A DNA stretch of 64,000 bases from Sphingobium chungbukense (GTDB taxonomy: Bacteria; Pseudomonadota; Alphaproteobacteria; Sphingomonadales; Sphingomonadaceae), in assembly GCF_001005725.1 (NCBI RefSeq), contig NZ_LBIC01000018.1, positions 22,459 through 86,458 of the forward strand, given 5' to 3'. This document shows, in pieces, positions 53,968-63,088 of the stretch. How positions within the stretch are numbered: the stretch's first letter is position 1; each line of letters starts with the position of its first letter. The notes beneath the pieces were generated by a model. That model made no database searches and had not been told where the DNA came from. It saw nothing but the letters and a program-made list of their open reading frames with translations. Both the position numbers and the translations under genes were made by a program.

Positions 53968-54900
53968 GCGGAGGCAGTTCTGAAGGCCGTCACGCGTCCA
54001 GCCGCCGCTTTCAGCGCGCCGGTTGGCGAGAAACGCATCGACCGATGCCTCGGCTTTGTTGGCCGTATATTTGCTCGCGAGAGCGCGGGCACGGGCGATG
54101 GACTGTTCGACCGTCCGCAGGATGATACCGTCCGGCGTTTCCTCGACCAGCAGGGCGCCGCCGCGAGAAAGGCCCATCCGCGCGGTGGGACCGAACCAGT
54201 CCGGCATGATTGCGACCAGACGGCCGCCCTGTTCGAGCCGCCGCAACGCTGCCTGCAAATGGCGGACAGCGGCAAAGTCATCCGCACCGCGACCGAGCGA
54301 TCGGGCGAAGGGCGGATTCATCAGCACCAGGGTCGGACGGGGAAGATGTGAGAGGGTTGAGTTAAGCGCGGCGCCGTCATGGCCGGTGATCACGGCCTCG
54401 GGAAATGCTGCGGCGAGACGGTAGCGGCGACGCTCGTCGATTTCATTGAGGTGGAGGGATGCGTGCGGACCACAGTGGGCAACCAACAATCCGTTGCCGG
54501 CGCTCGGTTCGAGGATATGGTCCTCCGGTTGGACATTGCCGAGAAGGACGGCCAGCGCGGCAATGTCGATGGGCGTCGAAAATTGCTGCCATTCAATCTG
54601 TTCCTCGCTGCGAACGGTTTGTGTGGGCAGGCGATTGGCGAGATCTATCGCGGGTTGGATGTCTGCTGTGTGCAGCAGGCTTATCGGCGCCGCCCGCAGG
54701 TGAAGCGCCAGCGCATGTTCGAGAGCCTCGAAACTGTCGCGCTGCGTCCAACGGCCATCGGCATCGCTGCCGCCGAAGGCTGCGATCATAGCGGCGTTGA
54801 TGTGGGCTCTTGCGACAGGGTCACTTCCATCGAAGGACTGGCGGATCTGCTCGGCAGCCAAGGTAAAAGGACGCGCGGCCGCTTCGAAAAGGTCGGTCAT
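53917..54900 (-). pseudogene. N-terminal part of a strawberry-notch-like protein fused to a VapB fragment
   Basis: Residues 1-238 of this 327-codon frame match the N-terminal methylase-like domain of plasmid strawberry-notch proteins, with EPSAGNG (131-137) and NPPF (195-198). Full relatives are over 1300 residues with a helicase half, which is missing here. From about residue 243 the frame continues as GGALLVEETPDGIILRTVEQ and ASVDAFLANRRAES, an AbrB/VapB-type antitoxin C-terminus. The fusion is in frame by chance, and the tail after residue 300 is meaningless. Probably non-functional. Confidence 0.75.
53968..54175 (-). pseudogene. VapB C-terminus plus first codons of VapC
   Basis: The minus strand holds the C-terminal two-thirds of an AbrB-type VapB antitoxin (GGALLVEETPDGI to FLANRRAES). 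It is followed by a short piece, GTG ACG GCC TTC, that looks like the first codons of vapC (MTAF). The toxin is otherwise replaced by the DUF1156 remnant. Its antitoxin start is missing, replaced by the strawberry-notch gene. Confidence 0.5.
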
Positions 54901-54974
54901 CTCGGTATCTCCGGGGTTTGGCTGCTCCGATCGGCAGCTCCAACCCTTCGATCCCCCTCCCCTCTTGCCCTGGG

Positions 54975-55847
54975 TCAGCGGTTGCGGACGTCTTGCGCGG
55001 CACTCAAACGCACGCGGTGCGCCAGGATATTGGCCCAGTCGTCGAACGGTGGTGCGGGAGGGTGGCGCACTATCTGCAGGCCTGGTCGGCGATAGTGTTC
55101 CTCGGCCTTATTCCCTGCCAGGAGGCCTGGACCGTCATTATCCTCGGCGAGGATGAGCTTCTCTACGGTGTCGGGGATGAGCAACTGGTCAAGTCGATCG
55201 GCGCCCAGGCTTGCCCAACACGGGATGTCGTGAAGGAGGGTATAGGCCCAGGCGGTTTCGAATCCCTCCGCAATGGCGAGGGTATCGGATACCCTGCTGC
55301 CCTGCCATGCGCCCCGGGCCGGCAAGCCGAGCATGCGTTTGTGGGTGTAAAGTCCCGTCTTTGGATCGAGGAAAATCCTTTGGACTGCGGTCAGTTTCCG
55401 ACCCTCTCGGACGGCAACAAGCAGCGCGGGCAGATAGACGGTATGCGGCCTCGGCCGATACGGGCAGCGCGAATGGAACCGGACGTCGGATGGTAGGACA
55501 GGGAAGTGGCGATGGCCGCAATAGGTCTGTGCTGGCGTGTTGCGAATATCGAGGGCCTCTGACCATAGACGCCCCGGATTGCCGGAGAGACTGGGAGTTT
55601 TGGCGCTGGGCGGTCGACCGCGCTCGAGAATTCGGACCCGTTGCAGTTCGCGCAGAACATTCTGAGGCGAACAGCCGGCGAAGCAATGTACAAGAATGCC
55701 GCGTTCGCCCTGGCGCAGCGAAAGGCTGGGACTGCTGTCATCATGGGCGGGACAGAGGCACATGGCCCTCCAACCGGACCAATGCCCTCGAAGGGCGCGG
55801 ACGAGATCGATCAGTTCCTGTGTGGGTTTTTGGGCGACGAGTGGCAT
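54975..55847 (-). CDS. Toprim-domain protein (DUF7146 type, primase-like)
   Basis: This 290-residue protein starts with a zinc-binding, primase-like region (CPAHDDSSPSLSL, HCFAGCSPQNVL). After a linker the toprim motif appears: LAIAEGFETAWAY with the glutamate and LILAEDNDGPGL with the paired aspartates. Such proteins are typical of plasmid backbones and normally sit next to strawberry-notch genes, as here (75 bp upstream of it). It may prime DNA synthesis during transfer or replication. Its 5' end is duplicated at 57701. Confidence 0.85.
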   Translation of the reverse strand: MPLVAQKPTQELIDLVRALRGHWSGWRAMCLCPAHDDSSPSLSLRQGERGILVHCFAGCSPQNVLRELQRVRILERGRPPSAKTPSLSGNPGRLWSEALDIRNTPAQTYCGHRHFPVLPSDVRFHSRCPYRPRPHTVYLPALLVAVREGRKLTAVQRIFLDPKTGLYTHKRMLGLPARGAWQGSRVSDTLAIAEGFETAWAYTLLHDIPCWASLGADRLDQLLIPDTVEKLILAEDNDGPGLLAGNKAEEHYRRPGLQIVRHPPAPPFDDWANILAHRVRLSAAQDVRNR

Positions 55848-55870
55848 AAGCTTACCTCCGGCTTATGCTT
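55800..55870. repeat. Left copy of a 71-bp duplication (toprim start)
   Basis: The 71 bp covering the toprim start and its upstream leader match 57701-57771 with one mismatch. The two copies bracket the RES/Xre module. Confidence 0.85.
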
Positions 55871-55987
55871 CCTCTCCCCCTCCCCTTTATCCCCTCGCCG
55901 ACATTGACAGGCCGTGCCTGGGAGCTGCGGGATGGGCTTGTCATAGGACACCATACCCCTCGCCCCATGTGCACTTGAATATTTGGA

Positions 55988-56007
55988 TTATCACTGTATA
56001 TTGATAA
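55988..56007. promoter_or_regulatory. Operator-like inverted repeat of the toxin-antitoxin promoter
   Basis: TTATCA and TGATAA are spaced by 8 bp just 14 bp upstream of the antitoxin start. This placement fits autoregulation by the Xre-type antitoxin. Confidence 0.6.
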
Positions 56008-56020
56008 CCATGATATTCGA

Positions 56021-56716
56021 ATGGAACGGATGATGGCATCGATCCCCAACAGTGAACTGGCCCATCTTGGCATTGAAGCGCTGGCGGGTTCCGTCCATGA
56101 AATCCGCGAGCAGCTCAAGGGCGCGGACGATGACCAGATCGTCGCGCTCAAGCTCGACCATGGGAATAAACGGATCACCGCCGCATTTGCCGAGGCCGTT
56201 CGTCTGATTGCGCCAATGATCGTGCGTAAGATCGCCGATCAGGAAAATGCGACGCTCGAGAAGCTTGTCGATGCCCTTGTTCCGCAAGTGCCCCTCCCCG
56301 AGCATCTGCTGACCGAGGCCAGGATGAATGCCGAGGCCCGCAAAGCGGTTCTGGAAGGCGGCGAATGGCTGAGCGCCGCCCAGCTCTCCGAGATTGCGGG
56401 CTTCAGCGGACAGAATGCCAGCGCGCAACCCAACAAGTGGAAACGCGAGGGCAAGATCTTCGCGTTGCGACGCAACGGCAGCGACTATTATCCGGGCTAT
56501 GCCCTCGATCCGGAAGCTGATTATCGGCCCCTCAAACAACTCGCGCCGATCCTGACGCTGTTCGGCGGCGAGCTGGAGGAGTGGGATATCGCCATCTGGT
56601 TTGCGTCCGCGAACAGCTTCCTTGGCGGCGCAGCACCCAAGGATCTCCTGGCTAGTGCACCAGATCGGGTGCTTGCAGCAGCGCAAGACGAAATGGCGGG
56701 TGTGCTTCATGGCTAA
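56021..56716 (+). CDS. MbcA/ParS-type antitoxin of the RES toxin
   Basis: This 231-residue protein (first ATG 56021; ATGs at 56030 and 56033 are alternatives) has a helical N-terminal half. The C-terminal part has the MbcA/ParS toxin-binding pattern: ILTLFGGELEEWDIAIWFASANSFLGGAAPKDLLAS. These antitoxins bind RES-type toxins and repress their own promoter. The stop overlaps the toxin start by 8 bp. It is longer than the usual ~150 residues, the extra part being N-terminal. Confidence 0.8.
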   Translation: MERMMASIPNSELAHLGIEALAGSVHEIREQLKGADDDQIVALKLDHGNKRITAAFAEAVRLIAPMIVRKIADQENATLEKLVDALVPQVPLPEHLLTEARMNAEARKAVLEGGEWLSAAQLSEIAGFSGQNASAQPNKWKREGKIFALRRNGSDYYPGYALDPEADYRPLKQLAPILTLFGGELEEWDIAIWFASANSFLGGAAPKDLLASAPDRVLAAAQDEMAGVLHG

Positions 56717-57470
56717 AGCCAAAGGTCCTACCTCTTCGAAGTCCAATAAGCCTGCCTCCCCTCCAAAGCCGAGCGCCCCCGCCGTACCGGCGGCGGGCGG
56801 CGCGACGGCCGCCGAAGGATCGCCACGAACGATCGCGTCACCGCCATCTGACCTCAACAAAGTGGTAAAGCGGACAAGCTGGGCCGCCGGCGATGTCATC
56901 CATCGCATCCATCCCAGTAAATACGCCGCTGACGAATTTAATCCTGGTCCTCATGGCAACTCACGGTTCAGTCCGATCTGCAATGCCGCCGGCGAGCCGA
57001 TCCCTACCATCTATGGCGGCTCGACCTTTGAATGCGCGGCGATGGAAACCGTCTACCATGATGTCCCCTTTGCTGCGGGCTTTAAGACGATCGCCAAGCG
57101 AAAGATCAGGCATCATCATCACTCGCAACTTGTTCCATCTGCCGAGATGGTGCTCGCCAACCTCAGTAACAAAGCGCTGCGCAAGATCGGTATCCCGCGT
57201 GCTGACCTGATCGATACGGAAAAGGACCTCTATCCGCAGACGAGGAAATGGGCCGAGGCGATTCATGCCCACTGCCCTGATGTGCAGGGCCTGTGCTGGG
57301 TGTCCAGACAGGACGACACCGCGCAGGCAGTCATGCTCTTTGGCGACAGGTTGCCGTCAGGTTGCTTGACCCACACCGCGCCGTCCGTTGACCTCGTGGT
57401 CGACGATGCGACCTATTCGGCGTTGGTCCAGTTGGCGGACGACATCGGGGTGAAAATCACAGGCAAGTAG
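56709..57470 (+). CDS. RES-domain toxin (predicted NAD+-phosphorylase)
   Basis: This 253-residue protein has a Pro/Ala-rich leader of about 50 residues and a RES domain: VIHRIHP, GNSRFSP, IYGGST, and AMETVYHDVPF, in the order of the conserved R, Y and E positions, then a Ser-containing C-terminus. RES toxins such as MbcT and ParT deplete or use NAD+ to stop growth. It is coupled to its antitoxin by an overlap and should be a maintenance module for the plasmid. Confidence 0.85.
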   Translation: MAKAKGPTSSKSNKPASPPKPSAPAVPAAGGATAAEGSPRTIASPPSDLNKVVKRTSWAAGDVIHRIHPSKYAADEFNPGPHGNSRFSPICNAAGEPIPTIYGGSTFECAAMETVYHDVPFAAGFKTIAKRKIRHHHHSQLVPSAEMVLANLSNKALRKIGIPRADLIDTEKDLYPQTRKWAEAIHAHCPDVQGLCWVSRQDDTAQAVMLFGDRLPSGCLTHTAPSVDLVVDDATYSALVQLADDIGVKITGK

Positions 57471-57654
57471 GACATTCCCGGGTGACGCGCCTATCAATTG
57501 GCTTGCCGGCGCAGTTCCGGTAGCCCGTTGGCATTAAACAACGTTAGCCCTTCGGGGAACGGCGCATATCAGGGCTGATCGCGGCAGAGAGGACTCACCC
57601 GGCCTGCACAAGCGTAGCGCGGAAGGTCGGGGATACCGCCCCGGCTGGGCGGAG

Positions 57655-57790
57655 CAGAGGCCCATGTCCTCCAGCCAGACCAATGCCCTCACAGGTCGTA
57701 GACGAGATCGATCAGTTCCTGTGTGGGTTTTTGGGCGACGAGTGGCATAGGCTTACCTCCGGCTTATGCTTTCTCTCCTCTTCCCTTTAT
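57655..57790 (-). pseudogene. 5' relic of a second toprim gene
   Basis: The minus strand reads ATG CCA CTC GTC GCC CAA and continues like the toprim gene for 17 codons, then diverges and stops (VYDL followed by TGA). The 71-bp block 57701-57771 matches 55800-55870 with one mismatch, and looser similarity extends beyond. It is a duplication scar left by insertion or recombination around the toxin-antitoxin pair. Confidence 0.8.
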
Positions 57791-57860
57791 CATTCTGACC
57801 CGAAGTGCCCTCCCCATTTCGTTAGGGCAGCAAGAACGCTTCTAAAAGATGCACCCACTC

Positions 57861-59189
57861 TCAGTCCCCATTCCGTTTAGTCGCGTAGGCTTCACAAAAG
57901 CGGCTGAACAAAGCTAGCCAGGTTTCCTGCGATTTTGCCTCGTGAATGTCGCGCATGCCCTTCCTGAAGGCAGCGACGATATCATCCATATCATATCCGC
58001 CCCCTCGCCTCGTAGCGATCTCGCGAAACGCTGCCAGTGACGGAGAATAGCGGATGCTTCCACCGGGGAATGGCTGCTTTTCCGCAAGCTGGGCATTCCC
58101 GGAAGCAGGTGCTATCTTGTCCTTCGGGACCGATGAACGTGGTTCAAAATTGGCAACTTCCTTTCCGCTTCCAGCCTTGCTGGCGCCGACAAGCCGCAGA
58201 TGGCTACCGATAAGCTTCTTGGCCATTGGCTCTGGAGAAGGCATCAAGCGTATCTCATGCTTGCCGAACTGGACATTCGCGTTCGGGTAGACTGATGTCA
58301 CAAGATCAATCGAGCGCATGACGGCTTGTTTGAATTTGCCCGGAACCGCGTCATTCCCAAGATGCTTGGCCAATTGATCATAGGTCAGGCGCTGACCCGC
58401 GGGCGATTTTACGCGCGGCAGCCGATAAGCGAGATACGTGTACAGGTCGAGCGCAGTGGGTTTTTCCTTCAGAGCGCGGATTGCAACTTCATTAAGCGGA
58501 ACGGAATGCTCAAGAAGATGCGAATAAAATGTCTCGGAGAGGCGAATTTCTCGCCGGAATGAGCCGTCACTGAATTCAGTGCCAGCCTGCTCATGTGTCA
58601 GCTTCGCTTCCCGGAACGCCCAGGAACCATCTTCCCCCTTTGCTGGCTCGCTATCCCAGCGGATTTGCCATTCGCAGGCCAGCAATCTGTCGATCTGATC
58701 AAGCATGCGGTGTGCGGAACCGCGCTTTCCATAGCTTAGATTTGCATAGCCAAGCTTGCGCATCCAGTCGGCGAAGTTTCGTCCGAGATAGACGTCGCGC
58801 GACTTGTGGCGAACCGCCTCGGAAAGAAGGTAGATAAGTACCACTCTCGGATACGCCCCATAGGGCACGCCCTTGCTGACCATTGCCCGCTCCCCGTTGG
58901 GAAGCATCTGAAGTACCGGCTTGGGGTTGATCGCCAAGGCATATCGATCATCCGACCTGATGATCGGCTGGAACTCATCCTTGGGCTTTTGTGTCGGTAG
59001 CGACATAGCGCAAAGTGCCGAATGGAGATAAGCGGGGACAGGATCTTCATCCTGAACGTTGAGGAAGGCTGAACGCAGAACATCAGCTTCGACATGATCG
59101 ATGAGTGTCCGCTCAACGGCATCGCGTCCGCCATCGATGAAGGATAGCGCAAATTGATGACCTGCTGGTCTAAACTCTTTCGCAGCCAT
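57861..59189 (-). CDS. repA: Plasmid replication initiator RepA
   Basis: This 442-residue protein matches the plasmid RepA type of sphingomonads: FIDGGRDAVERTLIDHVEADVLR, VSKGVPYGAYPRVVLIYLLSEAVRHKSRDVYLGRNFADWMRKLGY, and the helix-turn-helix region AHRMLDQIDRLLACEWQIRW. RepA proteins bind iterons to open the origin. The iteron cluster starts 130 bp beyond its own start codon, on the divergent side toward parA. This supports one replication control region. Confidence 0.85.
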   Translation of the reverse strand: MAAKEFRPAGHQFALSFIDGGRDAVERTLIDHVEADVLRSAFLNVQDEDPVPAYLHSALCAMSLPTQKPKDEFQPIIRSDDRYALAINPKPVLQMLPNGERAMVSKGVPYGAYPRVVLIYLLSEAVRHKSRDVYLGRNFADWMRKLGYANLSYGKRGSAHRMLDQIDRLLACEWQIRWDSEPAKGEDGSWAFREAKLTHEQAGTEFSDGSFRREIRLSETFYSHLLEHSVPLNEVAIRALKEKPTALDLYTYLAYRLPRVKSPAGQRLTYDQLAKHLGNDAVPGKFKQAVMRSIDLVTSVYPNANVQFGKHEIRLMPSPEPMAKKLIGSHLRLVGASKAGSGKEVANFEPRSSVPKDKIAPASGNAQLAEKQPFPGGSIRYSPSLAAFREIATRRGGGYDMDDIVAAFRKGMRDIHEAKSQETWLALFSRFCEAYATKRNGD

Positions 59190-59951
59190 ACCTTAACCCC
59201 AGAATCGGAAACGCCGAGAATCGGACTGCCGATTCCCTCTTAGGATGCAACTTTAGGGCTGATTTGCAAGCTTCCTGTATGTTTCGAGGGTCATTGGGGC
59301 TCCAAAGTTACAGAAAGACCGATGATCGTGGTAATTTGGGAGTTGGTTGCGGCCAAGGATGTGTATGCGCCCTGCGAATCTGAATCATCAAATCGAAAAA
59401 CGACTGGAAATAGGTCGTTTTAGGGATTCAAACATATATAGGTAATGTGAACCATGATCATCGGTGCTCGCATACCACGATCATCTGATTCTCGAACCAT
59501 GATCAGCCTCGAATGAACCGCGATCATCGGTATGTTACCATGATCATCGGTCACAGGGGCGCCCTCCTCCCCTTCGGCGCGTTCGGCCTGTTCGAACCAT
59601 GTTCATCGGCGCCTCAGGACGAGAAGCGAAGAGGGCGGAGATAGGGCTTTTACCACGATCATCGGTCCGGCAATCCCAATGAGCAGGGATTGGACAGATC
59701 GCTTTCGGTACAGAAATTACCACGATCATCGGTCAGGGGAGTCTAATCGATGCCCCCTCCCCTGCTCCTAAGGGCTCTGTGTAACAGCTCTCAATTTGAG
59801 CGGCAGTATGTCGCGTTCCTCAGAGCCCCGCTTTACCACGATCATCGGAACTCTTGGTACTTCCAACGCCAGCTGTAACTTTCAACTGGACTTGGCTGGT
59901 TCTAAGCTACAATGCTGGGCGCAATATGTTGCCAATGGCATGGAGCCCTAA
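59190..59951. other. Replication origin region (oriV)
   Basis: This 760-bp non-coding stretch between divergent repA and parA contains the iterons and AT-rich segments near 59395-59450. No gene is supported here. It is the best candidate for the vegetative origin. Confidence 0.8.
59319..59848 (+). repeat. Iterons, consensus ACCAYGATCATCGG
   Basis: Nine direct copies, exact or with 1-3 changes, begin at 59451, 59474, 59496, 59517, 59537, 59596, 59652, 59719 and 59835; one inverted copy is at 59319-59332. The first five are spaced 20-23 bp apart (two helical turns), as expected for RepA binding on one face. The rest are scattered by 56-116 bp, which suggests copy-number control (handcuffing) sites. 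Confidence 0.9.
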
Positions 59952-61151
59952 ATGTCCCAAATGAAGCCCCAGGACCCGGTTTCGATCGATCAGGATGTTC
60001 TCTCGACAATCTATTCGAGAGCCCAGCTGGTCATGGAGCGCATTCGCGATGGTGCTGTCGATCCCGAGAGCGGTGAGCGCCAAGGGCCAACCTTCCCCAT
60101 ATCCAGAGCAGCGACGCTTGTGGGCCGGAGCGCGTCTGCAATCCGGGAAGCCGAGCGTGATGGACGCCTCCCGGCGCGAGAACGAACACTTTCCGGCCGA
60201 CGCGTCCAGTATTCGTTGAAGGAACTGGACGAGATGCGCGCCCTGTTTGAAACCAGGCCGTGGCGCGACCCCGAAACAGATACTCCTGCCATCATCTCTA
60301 TATCGAACTTCAAGGGAGGCGTTGGAAAGTCGACAACGGCGATTCACCTTGCCCAGTATCTGGCGATACGCGGCTACCGCGTGCTTCTCGTCGACTGTGA
60401 TAGCCAGGCGTCCTCGACGATGATGTTCGGTTACGTGCCGGATCGCGACTTGACGGACGAGGACACGCTGTATGGTTATATTCGCGAACCTACTCTGGAC
60501 GGCGTTCGCCGGCTTATCCGCAAGACGCACTTTCACGGACTCGATCTGATCCCTGCAAACCTTCGCCTCTATAATCTCGAATATGAAATAGCGGCGACGA
60601 TCATGGGGGAGGGGAGCTTCGCGGTGATTGATGTGCTCGCCGAAGCGCTTTCTACCGTCGTCGATGACTATGACGTCGTGGTGATGGATCCGCCGCCAGC
60701 GCTCGGAATGGTGTCGCTCGCGGTGTTGAATGCTGCCAATGCGATGGTAATTCCCGTCCCGCCCAGCATTATGGACTTCTCATCCACCACATCCTTCATC
60801 GATATGGTTCAGACGACGCTTCGCGATCTCGAGCGTTCAACCAAGCGCAGGCCGGTCTTCAATTTCATCAAACTGGTGGGCAGTAAGGTAGATGATCAAA
60901 AGTCGATGCATCGTGAAATCCTGACAATGTGCAGGCAGGTGTTCGGAAGCCTCTTTCTGGAGTCGATCATTCGCACTAGCGCGGAAATCGATAATGCCAG
61001 CTCTCGAATGAAGAGTGTATATGAGTTGGAGAAGCCGGTTACGTCGCATGAAACTCACAACCGTTGCGTAAGTCATCTTGAGGCCGTCAATTACGACATT
61101 GAGCGAGAGATCATCAGAATGTGGCCAAGTAGAGCCCGCGCCGTCCTCTGA
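59952..61151 (+). CDS. parA: Partition ATPase ParA
   Basis: This 399-residue ATPase has an N-terminal helix-turn-helix of MerR-like type (FPISRAATLVGRSASAIREAE), which can bind its own promoter. The deviant Walker A KGGVGKSTT (121-129) and VVVMDPPPALG follow. It moves plasmid copies apart together with ParB bound at parS. It is divergent from repA across the iteron region. Six palindromes and parB follow it, making a complete partition cassette. Confidence 0.95.
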   Translation: MSQMKPQDPVSIDQDVLSTIYSRAQLVMERIRDGAVDPESGERQGPTFPISRAATLVGRSASAIREAERDGRLPARERTLSGRRVQYSLKELDEMRALFETRPWRDPETDTPAIISISNFKGGVGKSTTAIHLAQYLAIRGYRVLLVDCDSQASSTMMFGYVPDRDLTDEDTLYGYIREPTLDGVRRLIRKTHFHGLDLIPANLRLYNLEYEIAATIMGEGSFAVIDVLAEALSTVVDDYDVVVMDPPPALGMVSLAVLNAANAMVIPVPPSIMDFSSTTSFIDMVQTTLRDLERSTKRRPVFNFIKLVGSKVDDQKSMHREILTMCRQVFGSLFLESIIRTSAEIDNASSRMKSVYELEKPVTSHETHNRCVSHLEAVNYDIEREIIRMWPSRARAVL

Positions 61152-61174
61152 GACGACGTCCGCTGCTGAAATCT

Positions 61175-61201
61175 AAGCCGGTCCGTGAGGGCCGGCTTTT
61201 T
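61175..61201 (+). terminator. Terminator after parA
   Basis: AAGCCGG and CCGGCTT form a 7-bp stem with a 10-base loop, followed by a T-run (CTTTTT). It separates parA from the palindrome region. Confidence 0.8.
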
Positions 61202-61212
61202 CATTGGAAGTG

Positions 61213-61777
61213 ATGTTTGCGGCCGCAAACATGCTCCGAGAGACTGGCTTCTGCGAGACGTCCGTGAGGGAGAGGAAGTTGCTTGCCCTCCCCTGTTTTG
61301 ATCGGAATCGATGACACTCAATTGCATGCGGCGACCGCGCGCAGGCATCGGGATCGTCAGTATTCAGAACCCCCCAGGGCAGTCGCGTCGACCTGCTCTG
61401 GCTTCATCCGCGTCGATGTTTGCGGCTGCAAACATCCATGATTTTGTGGTGCAAAGGCGCAACCGAGAAGTCATCGGTGGCGATCATGCGGGGGGTGTTT
61501 GCGGCCGCAAATTAGGCCGGTCCAAAAGTCTATCGGGATAGAAACTAACATAAAATCAGTTACTTCTAGCCATCCCTTCGACGGGCGAAGCCGCAAAAGG
61601 CTGAGTGTTTGCGGTCGCAAACACTCAGAAGCAGGTGCGTATTTGCGACCGCAAATATCCCAACGCCCCTTTTGGCGAAGTGTAGGAAATCTATGAGGGG
61701 GCAGGCTTATGAAGGATGCTACGCGGGCATGCGATTGCTGCTGGCCAAGCTTCGCCAAAAAGATTTGCGGCCGCAAA
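61213..61777. repeat. Six parS-like palindromes, core TTTGCGGCCGCAAA
   Basis: The 14-bp core occurs at 61216, 61419, 61498, 61608, 61642 and 61764, three copies exact and three with one centre change. The first site is extended to a perfect 20-bp palindrome with ATG/CAT flanks. Their place between parA and parB makes them the likely centromere bound by ParB. Confidence 0.88.
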
Positions 61778-61939
61778 TGCGGCTCTGCCTTAGCAGACCG
61801 CGCAGACCAATATTGTGTTTCTGGCAGCGCGGTCATGACGGAGCACGCGCTGAAATCGGTCAAGGCTATTGCGCTTGGAGTCATCGTCATGGCAAAACGA
61901 AGATCAATGAAGTGATCGTTTTTCGGAGTTAAACAGCTT

Positions 61940-62938
61940 ATGGCGGGTGGCAACAAAGGGTTCGGATCGGCGCTGACCGCCGGCTTCGACAAGATCGAAG
62001 AGCAGGCGCCATCCCAAACAGCGGCTGTGATGGAGAGCCGCTCCGACAGCTTGGCGCGCATTGCGTCCGGGAATGTCGTTCGTGATCGGACGGAATTTAT
62101 TGATCCCGCGCGGTGCCGTCCCTGGTCTCACCATAACCGTGATCTGGACCATCTCAATCAGGAAGCCTGCCAATCCCTCATCGATGGTTTCCTCACTGCT
62201 CGCAAGCAACGCATTCCTGCAATAGTCCGGCGGCTGGAAAACGATCCCGAGCATGAGTTTGAGATCATCGCGGGGGTTCGGCGGTGGTGGACTGTCCAGT
62301 GGCTGCGATCGAACGGCTATCCCGAATTTGACTATCTGGTCACGATCCAGAGCTTCAAGACGGACGAAGAGGCTTTCCGGGTTTCGGACGTCGAGAACCG
62401 ATCGCGCAAGGACATCTCCGACTGGGAGCGTAGTAAGGATTATGGGCGCGCGCTGGTCGATTTCTATGACGGGAATCAGAGCCGCATGGCTGAGGCGCTC
62501 AGCATGCCCAAGCCGACGCTGAGCCAGCTCCTCGCAATTGCGCGGCTGCCTGATTTTGTTGTCGCTGCTTTCGCGGATACGCATGAGATCACGAATAATC
62601 TCTGCAGGCAGCTCTCGCCGCTTTTGAAGGATGAGGCAGCTGCTCATCTCATCGAGGCAGAAGCGGTCAGAATTTCGGCGGAGCAGGCTGCGGCTCGGGC
62701 GGCCGGGGAAGCAACGCTTCCAGCGATCGCGGTGGCAAAGCGGCTTGTATCGGCAACGCGGCATAAGGAGGCAAAGACTGAGTTCGAGACGCTTAAAATT
62801 CACGCATCGAGCGGGAAGGCCATGTTGACCGTCAAGGGAGAAGCGAGTGGCAGCCTCACGCTTAAAATTCTCCCTGACTCGGGTGCGACCGAAAAGGAAC
62901 TGATTGCCGCAATATTGGACGCGGTCAAAAAAAGGTGA
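61940..62938 (+). CDS. parB: Partition protein ParB
   Basis: This 332-residue protein has the ParB/Spo0J N-terminal domain: CRPWSHHNRDLDHLNQEACQSL, then PAIVRRLEND and IIAGVRRWWTVQWLR, the GxRR(W) nucleotide-binding motif. A helix-turn-helix (MAEALSMPKPTLSQLLAIARL) follows. The C-terminus is a helical dimer domain. It binds the palindromes upstream of its own gene. Confidence 0.92.
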   Translation: MAGGNKGFGSALTAGFDKIEEQAPSQTAAVMESRSDSLARIASGNVVRDRTEFIDPARCRPWSHHNRDLDHLNQEACQSLIDGFLTARKQRIPAIVRRLENDPEHEFEIIAGVRRWWTVQWLRSNGYPEFDYLVTIQSFKTDEEAFRVSDVENRSRKDISDWERSKDYGRALVDFYDGNQSRMAEALSMPKPTLSQLLAIARLPDFVVAAFADTHEITNNLCRQLSPLLKDEAAAHLIEAEAVRISAEQAAARAAGEATLPAIAVAKRLVSATRHKEAKTEFETLKIHASSGKAMLTVKGEASGSLTLKILPDSGATEKELIAAILDAVKKR

Positions 62939-63060
62939 CCATCAGCGTCTCGGCGGGGTAGAACAAAAAGAGAATAGACTGAATTTTGCCCTAGGAGGGT
63001 CACTGGGCAGTTTTATGCCTTCCAGGTCATCTGCATCGGCAAGGGATCTAAATCGCGCTT

Positions 63061-63088
63061 AAATCGCCTCTGAGGAGGGGCGATTTTT
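63061..63088. terminator. Bidirectional terminator between parB and the DUF1612 gene
   Basis: AAATCGCC and GGCGATTT form an 8-bp stem with a GA-rich loop and a T-run on the + strand. It lies between convergent genes. Confidence 0.75.

Noticed and set aside
59319..59848. CRISPR array
   Set aside because: The repeats are too short, unevenly spaced and lie at a replication origin next to repA; they are iterons.
61213..61777. NotI-like restriction sites with no biological role
   Set aside because: The palindromes extend beyond GCGGCCGC to 14-20 bp, include variant centres and lie between parA and parB.
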